DNA of 64,000 bases. Source: Geothrix sp. 21YS21S-2. Its GTDB lineage: Bacteria > Acidobacteriota > Holophagae > Holophagales > Holophagaceae. A program made the position numbers and the translations under genes. Positions within the stretch are counted from its first letter, which is position 1. The number at the start of each line of letters is the position of its first letter. Below, in pieces: positions 1-7,260 of the stretch. The stretch spans positions 530,001 to 594,000 of the forward strand of contig NZ_CP132910.1 in assembly GCF_030846775.1 (NCBI RefSeq). Direction: 5' to 3'. Below the pieces are notes generated by a model, which searched no databases, was not told where the DNA came from, and saw nothing but the letters and a program-made list of their open reading frames with translations.

Positions 1-159
1 GATCGCCATCGTCCGCCGGTGTCCGGCACCACCGTCCCCGAGCACATTCTCCGGCGCGATCTCCCAGAAGGGCACGGAGTGTTCCGGCCCATCCAGGACC
101 TCCTGGATGTGGGGGCCCCGGAGGCCGAGGCCGACCCCGGTGAAGCCACGGTTCAGCAT
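1..159 (-). CDS. MNIO (DUF692/BufB-HvfB family) enzyme, N-terminal fragment cut by window edge
   Basis: Reading the minus strand from the ATG at 159 gives 53 residues running off the window. The start (GVGLGLRGPH, then FWEIAPENVLGDGG) is the typical N-terminus of MNIO enzymes, iron-dependent TIM-barrel oxygenases that modify cysteines in precursor peptides (methanobactin MbnB, bufferin BufB, HvfB); this family match is from memory. The His in GLRGPH and Glu/Asn in the EIAPEN segment are at positions conserved in the family. The ATG lies inside the last codons of the radical SAM gene (stop 155-153), and a strong AGGAGGTG ribosome site sits just upstream at about 166-173, so the two genes are translationally coupled. 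The active-site region is outside the window. Confidence 0.75.
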   Translation of the reverse strand, partial: MLNRGFTGVGLGLRGPHIQEVLDGPEHSVPFWEIAPENVLGDGGAGHRRTMAI

Positions 160-1184
160 GTGCCCACCTCCTGCGGCCTGAGCATTCCGGTCTCGGCGGC
201 GAAACAGCGGGGGTCCTCTCCGAACAGGTCCCCGGCCAGCAGGGCATGAACCCGGCAACCTCCGCAGTTCTGGGTCAGTTCGCAGTGCCCGCACTGCCCT
301 CCGAAGGCTCGCTTCCGGATCCGGACCATGTCCGGCGAATACCAGGCGGCCCGCAGGTAGTTCACGTGACCGACCCGATGGGCGAGGGGCCTGCAGGGAT
401 AGATGGACCCGTCCACATCCACGGAGAAGTGGTTGCGCCCGGCGACACAGCCCGCCCGGTTTTTCGCGAAGCCTGCGTCCGCGGAACAGTGGACGGGGTC
501 CTCGACGCCCACGGTGGACGCCCCCTCATGGGCGATGGCCCAGCGGTGGAACTCCCTGCGTTGCTCCCGGGTGATCTGGAGGAGTGCGGAACCCGCGCCC
601 ACCGGGAAGACTTCCCGCAGGTGGAAATGGAGCCCCAGGTCGTCCAGCTCCTCCACGAAACGTTGGAGATACGGATAGTTGGAGGCCGTCACGGTGGTGC
701 TCACCGTCAGGCGGAAGCCCATGCCCTTCAACATCCTCAAGGTCGCCATCGCGGTGTCGAAGACGCCCTGACCCCGGATGCCGTCGGTGTGCGGCTTCGG
801 GCCCTCCAGGCTCACCTGGATGAACCTCAGGCCCACCAGGTAGAGATCCCGGGCCAAGGCGCGGTTCATGCGTGTGCCGTTGGTGAAGAGAAGGGCGTCC
901 CCGCCCTTCGTCCCGATGATGTACTCCACGATCTCCACCAGATCTTTCCGGAGGGTGGGTTCTCCCCCAGAGAGATGGATATCGGGGAGGAACCCCTCGC
1001 TGGCCCCGAACGCGAAGATCGCGTCCAGGCGCCGCTTGATTTCCGGCAGTGCAGGCATCTCGCCACCGCTGTGGTTCGCGTCATAGCAGTGCGCGCAGGA
1101 GAGATTGCACGCGTGGAGAAGATGGAGTTGGACGGAAAAATAGGCATGGCCGCCATAGGAGGCTGCTTGTGCGGGGGTGGTCAT
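153..1184 (-). CDS. Radical SAM/SPASM peptide-modifying enzyme (ACGX-system type)
   Basis: A 343-residue protein. The radical SAM cluster motif CNLSCAHC (C26, C30, C33) lies in the first 35 residues, followed by the SAM-binding SGGEPTLR motif. The C-terminus has a SPASM-type cysteine array (CRPLAHRVG, then CGHCELTQNCGGC and a final C about 17 residues on) that would hold auxiliary Fe-S clusters. SPASM enzymes typically modify ribosomal peptides. The neighbouring upstream gene encodes a small exported protein with (A/S)CG motifs, matching the described pairing of a radical SAM/SPASM protein with ACGX-repeat peptides. ATG 1184 is chosen because a GGAGG site precedes it and homology begins there; an open frame continues to 1322 but is Pro/Arg-rich and unlikely coding. 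The stop overlaps the MNIO start. Confidence 0.85.
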   Translation of the reverse strand: MTTPAQAASYGGHAYFSVQLHLLHACNLSCAHCYDANHSGGEMPALPEIKRRLDAIFAFGASEGFLPDIHLSGGEPTLRKDLVEIVEYIIGTKGGDALLFTNGTRMNRALARDLYLVGLRFIQVSLEGPKPHTDGIRGQGVFDTAMATLRMLKGMGFRLTVSTTVTASNYPYLQRFVEELDDLGLHFHLREVFPVGAGSALLQITREQRREFHRWAIAHEGASTVGVEDPVHCSADAGFAKNRAGCVAGRNHFSVDVDGSIYPCRPLAHRVGHVNYLRAAWYSPDMVRIRKRAFGGQCGHCELTQNCGGCRVHALLAGDLFGEDPRCFAAETGMLRPQEVGTC

Positions 1185-1242
1185 GATGCGCCTCCATGGG
1201 CGGCGGGGCGGGGGGGGGCCGAGGGCCCACCCCCAACCGGGT

Positions 1243-1548
1243 CTACTTGGTGGCTTCAGGCTTCTTCTCGGCCTTCTTGGGCTTCTTGGGCTTGGTGTCC
1301 TTGCTGCCGCAGGAACCCGCACCGCAGGCGCCCTCCTTGCCGCCCTTCTTCACTTCGCCGGCGTCCTTCTTCTCGTCGCCCTTCTTGTCCTCCTTGGACT
1401 CCTTGGCACCACAGGAACCGGACATGTCGTGGGCTTCAATGGAAGCCGAGGACTTGGCCACCTGGGCTGCCCCCAGAGTGGGGGCCGCGCCGGTCAGGAG
1501 GACCGTGGCGGCGAAGAGGCCGCTGAGGTGTATCAGTTGATTGGTCAT
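1243..1548 (-). CDS. Small exported Cys-containing peptide with (A/S)CG motifs, probable modification substrate
   Basis: A 101-residue protein with an N-terminal hydrophobic signal segment (residues about 7-27, ending LGAAQ). The mature part is almost entirely Lys, Glu, Asp, Gly and Ala. Its only cysteines are in three motifs: GSCGA, GACGA and GSCGS. The C-terminal 20 residues are mostly Lys and Pro. A GGAGAT ribosome site precedes the ATG. This is the architecture of ACGX-repeat target peptides and is also similar to HvfA-type metallophore precursors with EGxCG motifs. With the downstream radical SAM/SPASM and MNIO genes it is the likely substrate; modified cysteines could bind metal such as copper. 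The function is inferred from context. Confidence 0.75.
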   Translation of the reverse strand: MTNQLIHLSGLFAATVLLTGAAPTLGAAQVAKSSASIEAHDMSGSCGAKESKEDKKGDEKKDAGEVKKGGKEGACGAGSCGSKDTKPKKPKKAEKKPEATK

Positions 1549-1814
1549 AAAATCTCCATGCGGAAGTACCGCGAATGGGCCAGCGGCCCAGGGTGAAAAA
1601 AATCATAGAAACAGAGGCACTGGAGCGCAGCCCACCCAGGCCCCCCCGGAAGGGGACGGGCCTTCCAATTCCATGGCCATATGATGAATTGGCCATGCCG
1701 TTTCGAAGGGTCAAGCCCTAGATCAAAGTGCCACATTCCTTGCGTGGAAAGTTGACCTGGAATCCGGGAATGCAGACCTGGAATCCAGGTTTCGTTGGGA
1801 GGCCCGGGTCCGGA
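1549..1814. promoter_or_regulatory. Upstream region of the peptide cassette with inverted and direct repeats
   Basis: No gene is seen here. A perfect 8-bp inverted repeat, CATGGCCA at 1672-1679 and TGGCCATG at 1690-1697 with a 10-nt spacer, lies about 125 nt upstream of the peptide start and could be an operator. A possible minus-strand -10 box TATGAT is at 1607-1602 without a recognisable -35. Further up, GACCTGGAATCC occurs twice as a direct repeat (1754-1765, 1775-1786), and the second copy sits in a perfect short palindrome ACCTGGAATCCAGGT (1776-1790). The latter may instead serve as the 3' end of the AhpD-like gene. The regulatory role is inference. Confidence 0.4.
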
Positions 1815-2372
1815 CTAGTTGGAACCTTCGGTGAACACACCGGCCTTGACCGGGGGGAAGTCCAGGACAGTCTTCGCGACCCTGTTGAGGTAGTTGGTGA
1901 GGATATTGAGCGCGACGTTCGCAACCGTCTCCACGATCTCCGAATCGGTGAGGCCGGCGGCGCGGGCCGCAGCCAGGTCCTCGTCGTTCAGTTCACCGCG
2001 CTTCACCACGATGGTCCGGGCCAACTGCAAAATACTGGTGCTGCGCTCGTCGGCCGACTGGACCCGCCGCGCGTTGTCGATTTCGGTCCCGGTGAGACCG
2101 GACATCCTGCCCAGAAGCGTGTGGGCACTGAGGCAGTAGTCGCAGTCGTTGATTTCGGCCACGGCCAGGGCGATCTGTTCGCGGACCCTGGCGTTGAGCA
2201 CGCCTGCGACAAGGGCGCCGCTGAAAGCCAGATAGCCTTTGAGGGCGGAAGGCGAATTGCCGAAGATCCGGAACATGTTGGGGACGGAGCCCAGCTTCGC
2301 CTGCACGTCCGCGAACATCATCTTGGTATCGCCCGAGGCCTTGGCTGGATCAAGTTGGTTGAGTCGGTTCAT
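1815..2372 (-). CDS. Carboxymuconolactone decarboxylase/AhpD-family protein
   Basis: A 185-residue protein with the AhpD-core signature: C77, C80 and H84 in the stretch EINDCDYCLSAH, preceded by a helical segment and followed by a second helical repeat. AhpD-like proteins use the CxxC pair for thiol-disulfide or peroxidase chemistry, often with peroxiredoxins. The protein lies 178 bp downstream of an ECF sigma factor gene on the same strand; AhpD-like genes are frequent targets of ECF41-type sigma factors. No signal peptide is visible, so it should be cytoplasmic. The substrate is unknown. Length fits the uncharacterised peroxidase-related subgroup. Confidence 0.85.
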   Translation of the reverse strand: MNRLNQLDPAKASGDTKMMFADVQAKLGSVPNMFRIFGNSPSALKGYLAFSGALVAGVLNARVREQIALAVAEINDCDYCLSAHTLLGRMSGLTGTEIDNARRVQSADERSTSILQLARTIVVKRGELNDEDLAAARAAGLTDSEIVETVANVALNILTNYLNRVAKTVLDFPPVKAGVFTEGSN

Positions 2373-2550
2373 GGGATTCTTCCTTCATGAGTTGAATCGA
2401 TGCGGTGTGCCTCGATACCGCCTTGATCGCATTTCGCGTGCCAACTCCTAAACAAGGAAGAAACCCACGCGTACATTGGCTGTGGCGGGATTGCGTGGGG
2501 GGGGAGGGCCAGCGGTGCGGTGGAGGATTACGAAAAGTCATGGCGGACCT

Positions 2551-3369
2551 CTACGATCTTTCGTCAACGCAACTCACTGCCTGGGCCATCCCCAGGGGAA
2601 GGAAGGCGTGAGTTCCGTAGGTGCCGAGGTGCTCCCGCATGCCCAACCGGGCACGGTGCAGGCGCTGTCGGACGACGTCCAGGGACACGCCGATATGGAC
2701 GGCCAGCTCCCTGGCTTTCCAACCTCTCATGTCCTTGAGCAGAAAGACCTCCAACTGCTTGGGGGTGAGCTTCCGAAGACCCTTCTGGACCTCCGTCCGG
2801 ACATGGAGCTGTTCCAGCCGGGCGAAGGCTACCGGGGCCTCCTGGAGGGTTTCCTCCGGCGCCCCCATCTGCCTCGAGCCATAGCGGTCATGGCAGGGTA
2901 GGAGGACCTCCATGGCCTCCTCGCGCCGGCGCTTCCTGGAGCGGAGCACCATCAGAGCCCGGTTGACGCAGATTCGGTAGGCCCAGGTGCTGAATTTGCA
3001 AGTGCCGTTGAAGCGGTGCAGATCCAGGTAGATGCGCAGCAGCGCTTCCTGGAAGGCATCCTGGGCATCCTCCTCGTTGCGGAGGATGCCCAAGGCCACC
3101 TGGCGCAGCATGCCTGTGCAAGGTCCAACAAGCGCCGCGAAGGCATCCGCGTCCCCCGCCCTGGCGGCCACCAGGAGACCCTCTTCCCGGTCGCGCACCG
3201 CCAAAGGCACCACCGGGTGTCGACCCCCCTCGGCGAGAAAGAGAGGCGGCTTCGCGGGCCTGCCCATGGCACCGGTGCGAACACGTTTTGGGATCAGCGT
3301 GGTGGACGCGGGCCAAGGCGCTTCCTCGCTCTGGATGGGGTGGGACGCGAATTGAAAATCCTGGTCCAT
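2551..3369 (-). CDS. ECF-type RNA polymerase sigma factor
   Basis: A 272-residue protein from ATG 3369. Region 2 is visible as DAFAALVGPCTGMLRQVALG..NEEDAQDAFQEALLR..FSTWAYRICVNRAL, and region 4 as LRKLTPKQLEVFLLKDM..ELAVHIGVSLDVVRQRLHRAR. The roughly 60-residue N-terminal extension is not conserved-looking, and no anti-sigma gene is adjacent. The frame is open to 3519, but that upstream start would place coding sequence over an inverted repeat in the divergent promoter, so 3369 (or the later Met in the extension) is preferred. The gene diverges from an NTF2-like protein and precedes an AhpD-like gene. That content recalls ECF41 loci, except that the NTF2-like domain is separate rather than fused to the sigma factor. 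Confidence 0.85.
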   Translation of the reverse strand: MDQDFQFASHPIQSEEAPWPASTTLIPKRVRTGAMGRPAKPPLFLAEGGRHPVVPLAVRDREEGLLVAARAGDADAFAALVGPCTGMLRQVALGILRNEEDAQDAFQEALLRIYLDLHRFNGTCKFSTWAYRICVNRALMVLRSRKRRREEAMEVLLPCHDRYGSRQMGAPEETLQEAPVAFARLEQLHVRTEVQKGLRKLTPKQLEVFLLKDMRGWKARELAVHIGVSLDVVRQRLHRARLGMREHLGTYGTHAFLPLGMAQAVSCVDERS

Positions 3370-3508
3370 GGTTAGGTCCGCTTTCAGAAGACAGCGCTGC
3401 ACCTCGCAGCCATGCGGTTCCAGATGCATGGCGCGTGCCACAGGGCGGGGCGGCCGGAGATAAATTCCGTAGCGCAACCCTGCCTTGGAGCACCCCAGAC
3501 CTGGAGAA

Positions 3509-3528
3509 GGAATCCGCATGAGGATTCC
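3509..3528. promoter_or_regulatory. Perfect inverted repeat in the sigma factor/NTF2 divergent promoter region
   Basis: GGAATCC (3509-3515) and GGATTCC (3522-3528) form a 7-bp inverted repeat with a 6-nt spacer in the 254-bp gap between the ECF sigma gene and the NTF2-like gene. It may be a regulator site or an overlap of ECF-type promoter elements; the sequence alone does not decide. Confidence 0.35.
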
Positions 3529-3623
3529 CTAGCGACGAAAGGCGGGGCCATGACCATGAACTCACGAAATTTCCACTTGCGGCAAGCTTCGACCAGTCAT
3601 CGACCTTGCATGAAAGGACTGCC

Positions 3624-4100
3624 ATGAACATGGATCAGGCTCGCCCCCCCCTGCCTCCTTTCACCCGTGCCTCCGCCCTCCAGAAGGTGAGGGTAGCGGA
3701 AGACGCCTGGAACGGGAGGGACCCCCAGCGGGTCGCGCTGGCCTACACCCCCGATTCCCTCTGGCGCAACCGTTCCGCGTTTCCAAGGGGGCGCGAGGAG
3801 ATCGTAGCCCTGCTGGAACAGAAATGGGAGCGGGAACTGGAATACCGTCTGATCAAGGAACTATGGGCGTTTGACGGCAACCGCATCGCGGTGCGCTTCG
3901 CCTACGAATGGCACGATGCCACAGGAGCCTGGTTCCGGTCCTACGGCAATGAGAACTGGGAGTTCGCCGGGAATGGGCTCATGGCGGTACGCCATGCCAG
4001 CATCAACGATCTGGCGATCCAGGAGGAGGGCCGGAAGTTTCGCTGGCCCCTGGGGCGGCGCCCCGACGACCACCCGGGACTCAGCGACCTCGGCCTCTGA
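3624..4100 (+). CDS. NTF2-like (DUF1348/SnoaL-like) protein
   Basis: A 158-residue protein matching DUF1348 of the nuclear transport factor 2 fold: an N-terminal helix ([25 protein letters not shown]), a central strand set ([26 protein letters not shown]) and the ending [23 protein letters not shown] typical of the family. No catalytic role is established for DUF1348; the fold forms a hydrophobic pocket. AAGGA precedes ATG 3624. It is transcribed divergently from the ECF sigma factor. In ECF41 sigma factors a related SnoaL-like domain is fused at the C-terminus and controls activity, so a partnership with the neighbouring sigma factor is possible but unproven. Confidence 0.85.
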   Translation: MNMDQARPPLPPFTRASALQKVRVAEDAWNGRDPQRVALAYTPDSLWRNRSAFPRGREEIVALLEQKWERELEYRLIKELWAFDGNRIAVRFAYEWHDATGAWFRSYGNENWEFAGNGLMAVRHASINDLAIQEEGRKFRWPLGRRPDDHPGLSDLGL

Positions 4101-4169
4101 AACGAACCGAGCCCAAGCCGGCCTCGCTTGTCGAGGACGGCCTGGGCTTCCTGCATGCCAGCGGGGGTT

Positions 4170-4595
4170 TCAACTGGCGTGGGCGCATGCTCCCCTGGCG
4201 TTCGCCAGGGGCCTGCGCGCAGGGTCCGATCCGGTGGCGATTCTGCCACCAGGTGAACAAAGTGGGGCTCCCCCGGTGCGGAGGAGGACCTCGTTGATCT
4301 GGACCAGGGGTTTGAGGTCCGTGTAGTTGGTGAGGTCCTCGTACAGGGAGGCGGCATGGGGAGTGTAGGCCTCGACGAAGTGCTCCATGGAATCGAACAG
4401 GAAGTGGCAGGCGGCGATGAAGGTGGGCCTGGTTCCCGGTTCCCCGCCGCCAAGCCCCTGCTCTACGGAGACCCCCCGGAACCCGGGATGGGCCCCGATG
4501 CGGTCGATCGACATGGGCATGTGCGTCTGCAAGTAATAGGGAAGGTCGAACCGGCCGCCTTCGCGCGCGGGGTAGAAGATCGAGATCTTGACCAT
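4170..4595 (-). CDS. EthD-family protein with unusual C-terminal extension
   Basis: A 141-residue protein. Residues 1-103 match EthD proteins: MVKISIFYPAREGGRFDLPYY, then HMPMSIDRIG, and the close LYEDLTNYTDLKPLVQINEV. EthD proteins are small ferredoxin-like-fold dimers linked to oxidation or monooxygenase clusters. The usual family ends at about residue 103; the remaining 38 residues (Pro, Arg and Ala rich) look like read-through of former 3' non-coding sequence, perhaps after loss of a stop. A GGAGGACTCC-like site precedes the ATG. It is the last gene of a run that begins with the YHS protein at 7749. Confidence 0.8.
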   Translation of the reverse strand: MVKISIFYPAREGGRFDLPYYLQTHMPMSIDRIGAHPGFRGVSVEQGLGGGEPGTRPTFIAACHFLFDSMEHFVEAYTPHAASLYEDLTNYTDLKPLVQINEVLLRTGGAPLCSPGGRIATGSDPARRPLANARGACAHAS

Positions 4596-4706
4596 GGAGT
4601 CCTCCTGGAGGCTTGGGCGACCTGCCGGGTCATTCCCTGAACGACGGTGCGGCCAGGCACCCTAGGGTGCCAGGCCGCATGTAGGTACAGCCTAGGTGTG
4701 AAAGGT

Positions 4707-5816
4707 TCAGTTCGCGGCGAGCCCGACCGCGCTGGTCGGAAGTCCGCTGGTGAGGATGCCTGCGCTGAGGCTTCCGTCCTTGTGGATATCGAAGGACGAG
4801 AGCGTGAACGAACGGCCGTTGCGCACGAACAGGTGGTGCCCGTCCGAGGAAATGGCGGCATCGGCGGGGGCCGAACCGGTTCCGGTAGCGCCGGCCACCA
4901 TGGCCATCAGGTCGATCTGGCCGTCGAAGGCGATGTGGTAGCTGCTGACGGAGCTGCTGCCGGTGTTGGCGACATAGCCGAACCGGCCGTTGGGGGTGAT
5001 GGCGATCCAGCAGGCGGCCGTCTGGTCATCAGGGACGGCAGGGCTGACGATTTGCAGGCTGGCAGGGCTGGCATGGGCGATACGGTAGGAGGAGACTGTG
5101 CTCGCGCCGGGGGTGCCGCCGACCGCCTCGGTGACAAGGAGGCGGTTATGGCGGTTGAAGGCGAAACCGAAGGGGGTCTGGCCGGGGGACAGGGTGGAGA
5201 GGGGACCGGTGATGCCGCCTCCGTGGATGACTTGGTAGCTGGTCAGCAGGTTGGTGCCCTTCTCGGTGACCACCAGGGTGGCACCGTCCGCGCTGAAACC
5301 GATCTGCGCAGGGGCGGCGCCGCTGGGCTTGGAGAGCCCCAGGGTGGAGCCGGGGACCGCCTTCAGGATGCCGTGGCTGTTCCGGAAACCGGTGACGTTG
5401 CTGATGCCGCCGTCATTGACCACGTACACCAGGCCGTCATGTTCCGTGACGCTGATCGGGTGGGTCCCGCCGGAGGCGAGGACGGAAGTGAGCTTGGGCG
5501 CGTTGCCATGGAGTGCGAAGGTCGAGACGGAATTGCTCTGGGCGTTGACGACGAACAGATACTCTCCGTCGAGGCTCAAGGTCACCGCGCCCTGGGAACC
5601 CAACCCCGCGCCCGAGCCCTGGCCACCGGTGGGAAGGTGGCTCTTGAAGGTCAGGGTGCCGTCATGGTTGCGGGAATAGACGAGCAACTCGTTGCCGGCC
5701 TGGGCATTGCTGCTGGTGAAGACCTGGCCCGAAGCGCAGTCGGACGGGGTCTCGGCGGCGAGGCCGAGGGTCATCAACCCGAGTACGAGGACGGACGTGG
5801 ACTTGAGGAGGTTCAT
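4707..5816 (-). CDS. Exported beta-propeller (lactonase-like) protein
   Basis: A 369-residue protein with a signal peptide (residues 1-21, MNLLKSTSVLVLGLMTLGLA). The mature part is a seven-bladed-type propeller with repeated blade motifs such as GEYLFVVNAQSNSVSTFAL, GRFGYVANTGSSSVSSYHI and GHHLFVRNGRSFTLSSFDI. This is the 6-phosphogluconolactonase (Pgl/YbhE) fold, but the export signal argues against the cytosolic pentose-phosphate role; many exported members are of unknown function. ATG 5816 has GGAG upstream and begins the signal peptide; the longer open frame is rejected. It lies 68 bp downstream of the peroxiredoxin-like gene on the same strand. Confidence 0.85.
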   Translation of the reverse strand: MNLLKSTSVLVLGLMTLGLAAETPSDCASGQVFTSSNAQAGNELLVYSRNHDGTLTFKSHLPTGGQGSGAGLGSQGAVTLSLDGEYLFVVNAQSNSVSTFALHGNAPKLTSVLASGGTHPISVTEHDGLVYVVNDGGISNVTGFRNSHGILKAVPGSTLGLSKPSGAAPAQIGFSADGATLVVTEKGTNLLTSYQVIHGGGITGPLSTLSPGQTPFGFAFNRHNRLLVTEAVGGTPGASTVSSYRIAHASPASLQIVSPAVPDDQTAACWIAITPNGRFGYVANTGSSSVSSYHIAFDGQIDLMAMVAGATGTGSAPADAAISSDGHHLFVRNGRSFTLSSFDIHKDGSLSAGILTSGLPTSAVGLAAN

Positions 5817-5884
5817 GTGGACTCCGAGGTTCTGCCTTCCGGGGAAGGCGGTTGGATGGGCGCCGGTACGCAATGCACAGTGCG

Positions 5885-6547
5885 CTAGACACACGCTTGC
5901 TGGAGGTCCCGCAGCGTGGAGAGGATGAGGGCGGGATCGACGCGGTTGCGGAACTCCGGGTCGAAGAAGACGAGTCTGGCCTTACCGTTCCGCTCCAGGA
6001 CAAAGGTGGCGGGCACCGGGAGCTCCCAGGAGTCGTCTCCGTTGAACTTTGGGAGATCGGTACCGAAGGTGTCCAGGGAGATACGCCTGGCCTCGCCTTC
6101 CAGGGTGTACACCAGACCGAAGCTCCGGGCGACCTTGTTGCCTAGGTCGGATAGAACTGGAAAGGCAAGGCTTTCCCGTTCGATCAAGGGCATGGCATAG
6201 TCGGGCTTCTCCGGGGAGATGGCGATCAGGGTCGCGCCCAGCGCGAGGATCTCCGGGAGGGCCGTCTGGAGCGCCCTGAGCTCGAGGTTGCAGAATGGGC
6301 ACCAGGCTCCCCGGTAGAAGGAGATCACCAGGGGCCCTTTGGCCAGGAGGGCTTCGGTGCTGACGATCTTGCCAGTGGCGTCGGGGAGCGTGAACATGGG
6401 GGCCCGCTCTCCGATATGGAGCAGGTAGGGGAAGCGATCAGGCTTGTCGAGTTCAGCGTAGAACCGCTCCACGGGAGCCAGGACTTCGGCCGGAAGCTGG
6501 GTCCGGACTCCGGCCATGAACGTGTTCAAGTCTTCTTGAAGGGCCAT
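5885..6547 (-). CDS. AhpC/TSA-type peroxiredoxin-like protein
   Basis: A 220-residue thioredoxin-fold protein. The active-site segment is SFYRGAWCPFCNLEL with a CxxC pair (C83, C86), the arrangement of the peroxiredoxin-like (PRX-like2/AhpC-TSA) group rather than of 2-Cys AhpC. An N-terminal helical extension of about 40 residues precedes the fold, as in that group. It should reduce peroxides or act as a thiol-disulfide reductase using low-molecular-weight thiols, possibly bacillithiol, since bshA is nearby. AGGAGA precedes the ATG. No signal peptide is seen. It sits in a same-strand run with YceI and YHS proteins. Confidence 0.88.
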   Translation of the reverse strand: MALQEDLNTFMAGVRTQLPAEVLAPVERFYAELDKPDRFPYLLHIGERAPMFTLPDATGKIVSTEALLAKGPLVISFYRGAWCPFCNLELRALQTALPEILALGATLIAISPEKPDYAMPLIERESLAFPVLSDLGNKVARSFGLVYTLEGEARRISLDTFGTDLPKFNGDDSWELPVPATFVLERNGKARLVFFDPEFRNRVDPALILSTLRDLQQACV

Positions 6548-6584
6548 TGAGGGTCTCCTGGAGGAAAGGTGGGGTGTGCCTAGT

Positions 6585-7166
6585 TCACTGCTTGATGACT
6601 TCCAGGGCGAGGGTGATGTCCACCTCGTCGCCCAGGACCGTTCCGCCCAGGCCGAGGGGCAGGTTCCAGGTCATGCCGTAGTCCTTGCGGCTCACCTTGA
6701 GCTGGCCCTCGAAGCCGGCCCGGGTGTCCTTGAAGGGGGTCTGCACCGTCCCGAGGCTGACGGCCATGATAGTGACCCGCTTCGTGATGCCCCGGATGGT
6801 GAGGTCCCCAGTGACGTCCAGACGCCCTTGGCCGCGATCGAGGACTTGGGCACTCTGGAAGGTGATCTGGCCGAAGTGGTCCACATCAAAGAAGTCCGGG
6901 CCTTTGAGGTGCTTGTCGCGGGCCTCCAAAGCGGTGTCCAGCGTGGCGGCCTGGATGGTAAAGGTGACGGAGGACTGGGCAAGGTCCTTCTCGTCCAGGA
7001 GGATCCTGCCGTCGAAGCCGTGGAAGCGCCCGGAGACCCGGGTCACGAGATGGCGGACCCGGAAGCCCACCTCAGAGTGGGCCTGATCGACCTTGTAAGT
7101 AATCTGGGCACCTAGGGGCAGGAAGGAGATGGCGAGGACAGCCAGTTGGACAAGATGGAAACGCAT
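6585..7166 (-). CDS. YceI-family exported lipid-binding protein
   Basis: A 193-residue protein with a cleavable signal peptide (residues 1-20) and a single YceI lipocalin-like domain. Recognisable motifs are YKVDQAHSEVGFRVRHL near the mature start, HLKGPDFFDVDHFGQITF in the middle and LTIRGITKRVTI later. YceI proteins bind polyisoprenoids or other amphiphiles in the periplasm and are often induced by stress. Length is normal. It lies between the YHS-domain gene and the peroxiredoxin-like gene, with gaps of 94 and 37 bp, so co-transcription is likely. Confidence 0.92.
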   Translation of the reverse strand: MRFHLVQLAVLAISFLPLGAQITYKVDQAHSEVGFRVRHLVTRVSGRFHGFDGRILLDEKDLAQSSVTFTIQAATLDTALEARDKHLKGPDFFDVDHFGQITFQSAQVLDRGQGRLDVTGDLTIRGITKRVTIMAVSLGTVQTPFKDTRAGFEGQLKVSRKDYGMTWNLPLGLGGTVLGDEVDITLALEVIKQ

Positions 7167-7260
7167 GGGACACCTTCAGGTAGGGCGGCGCCTTGTCACG
7201 GTGAACGTGAAAGCCTGTCCCCTGTGACCAGGGCGCCGATCGGCAATGGGAGGGAGAGTA

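Noticed and set aside
246-1526. A 426-codon plus-strand frame over the radical SAM gene
   Set aside because: Antisense to a gene with clear CxxxCxxC and SPASM motifs; no domain in the plus-strand translation.
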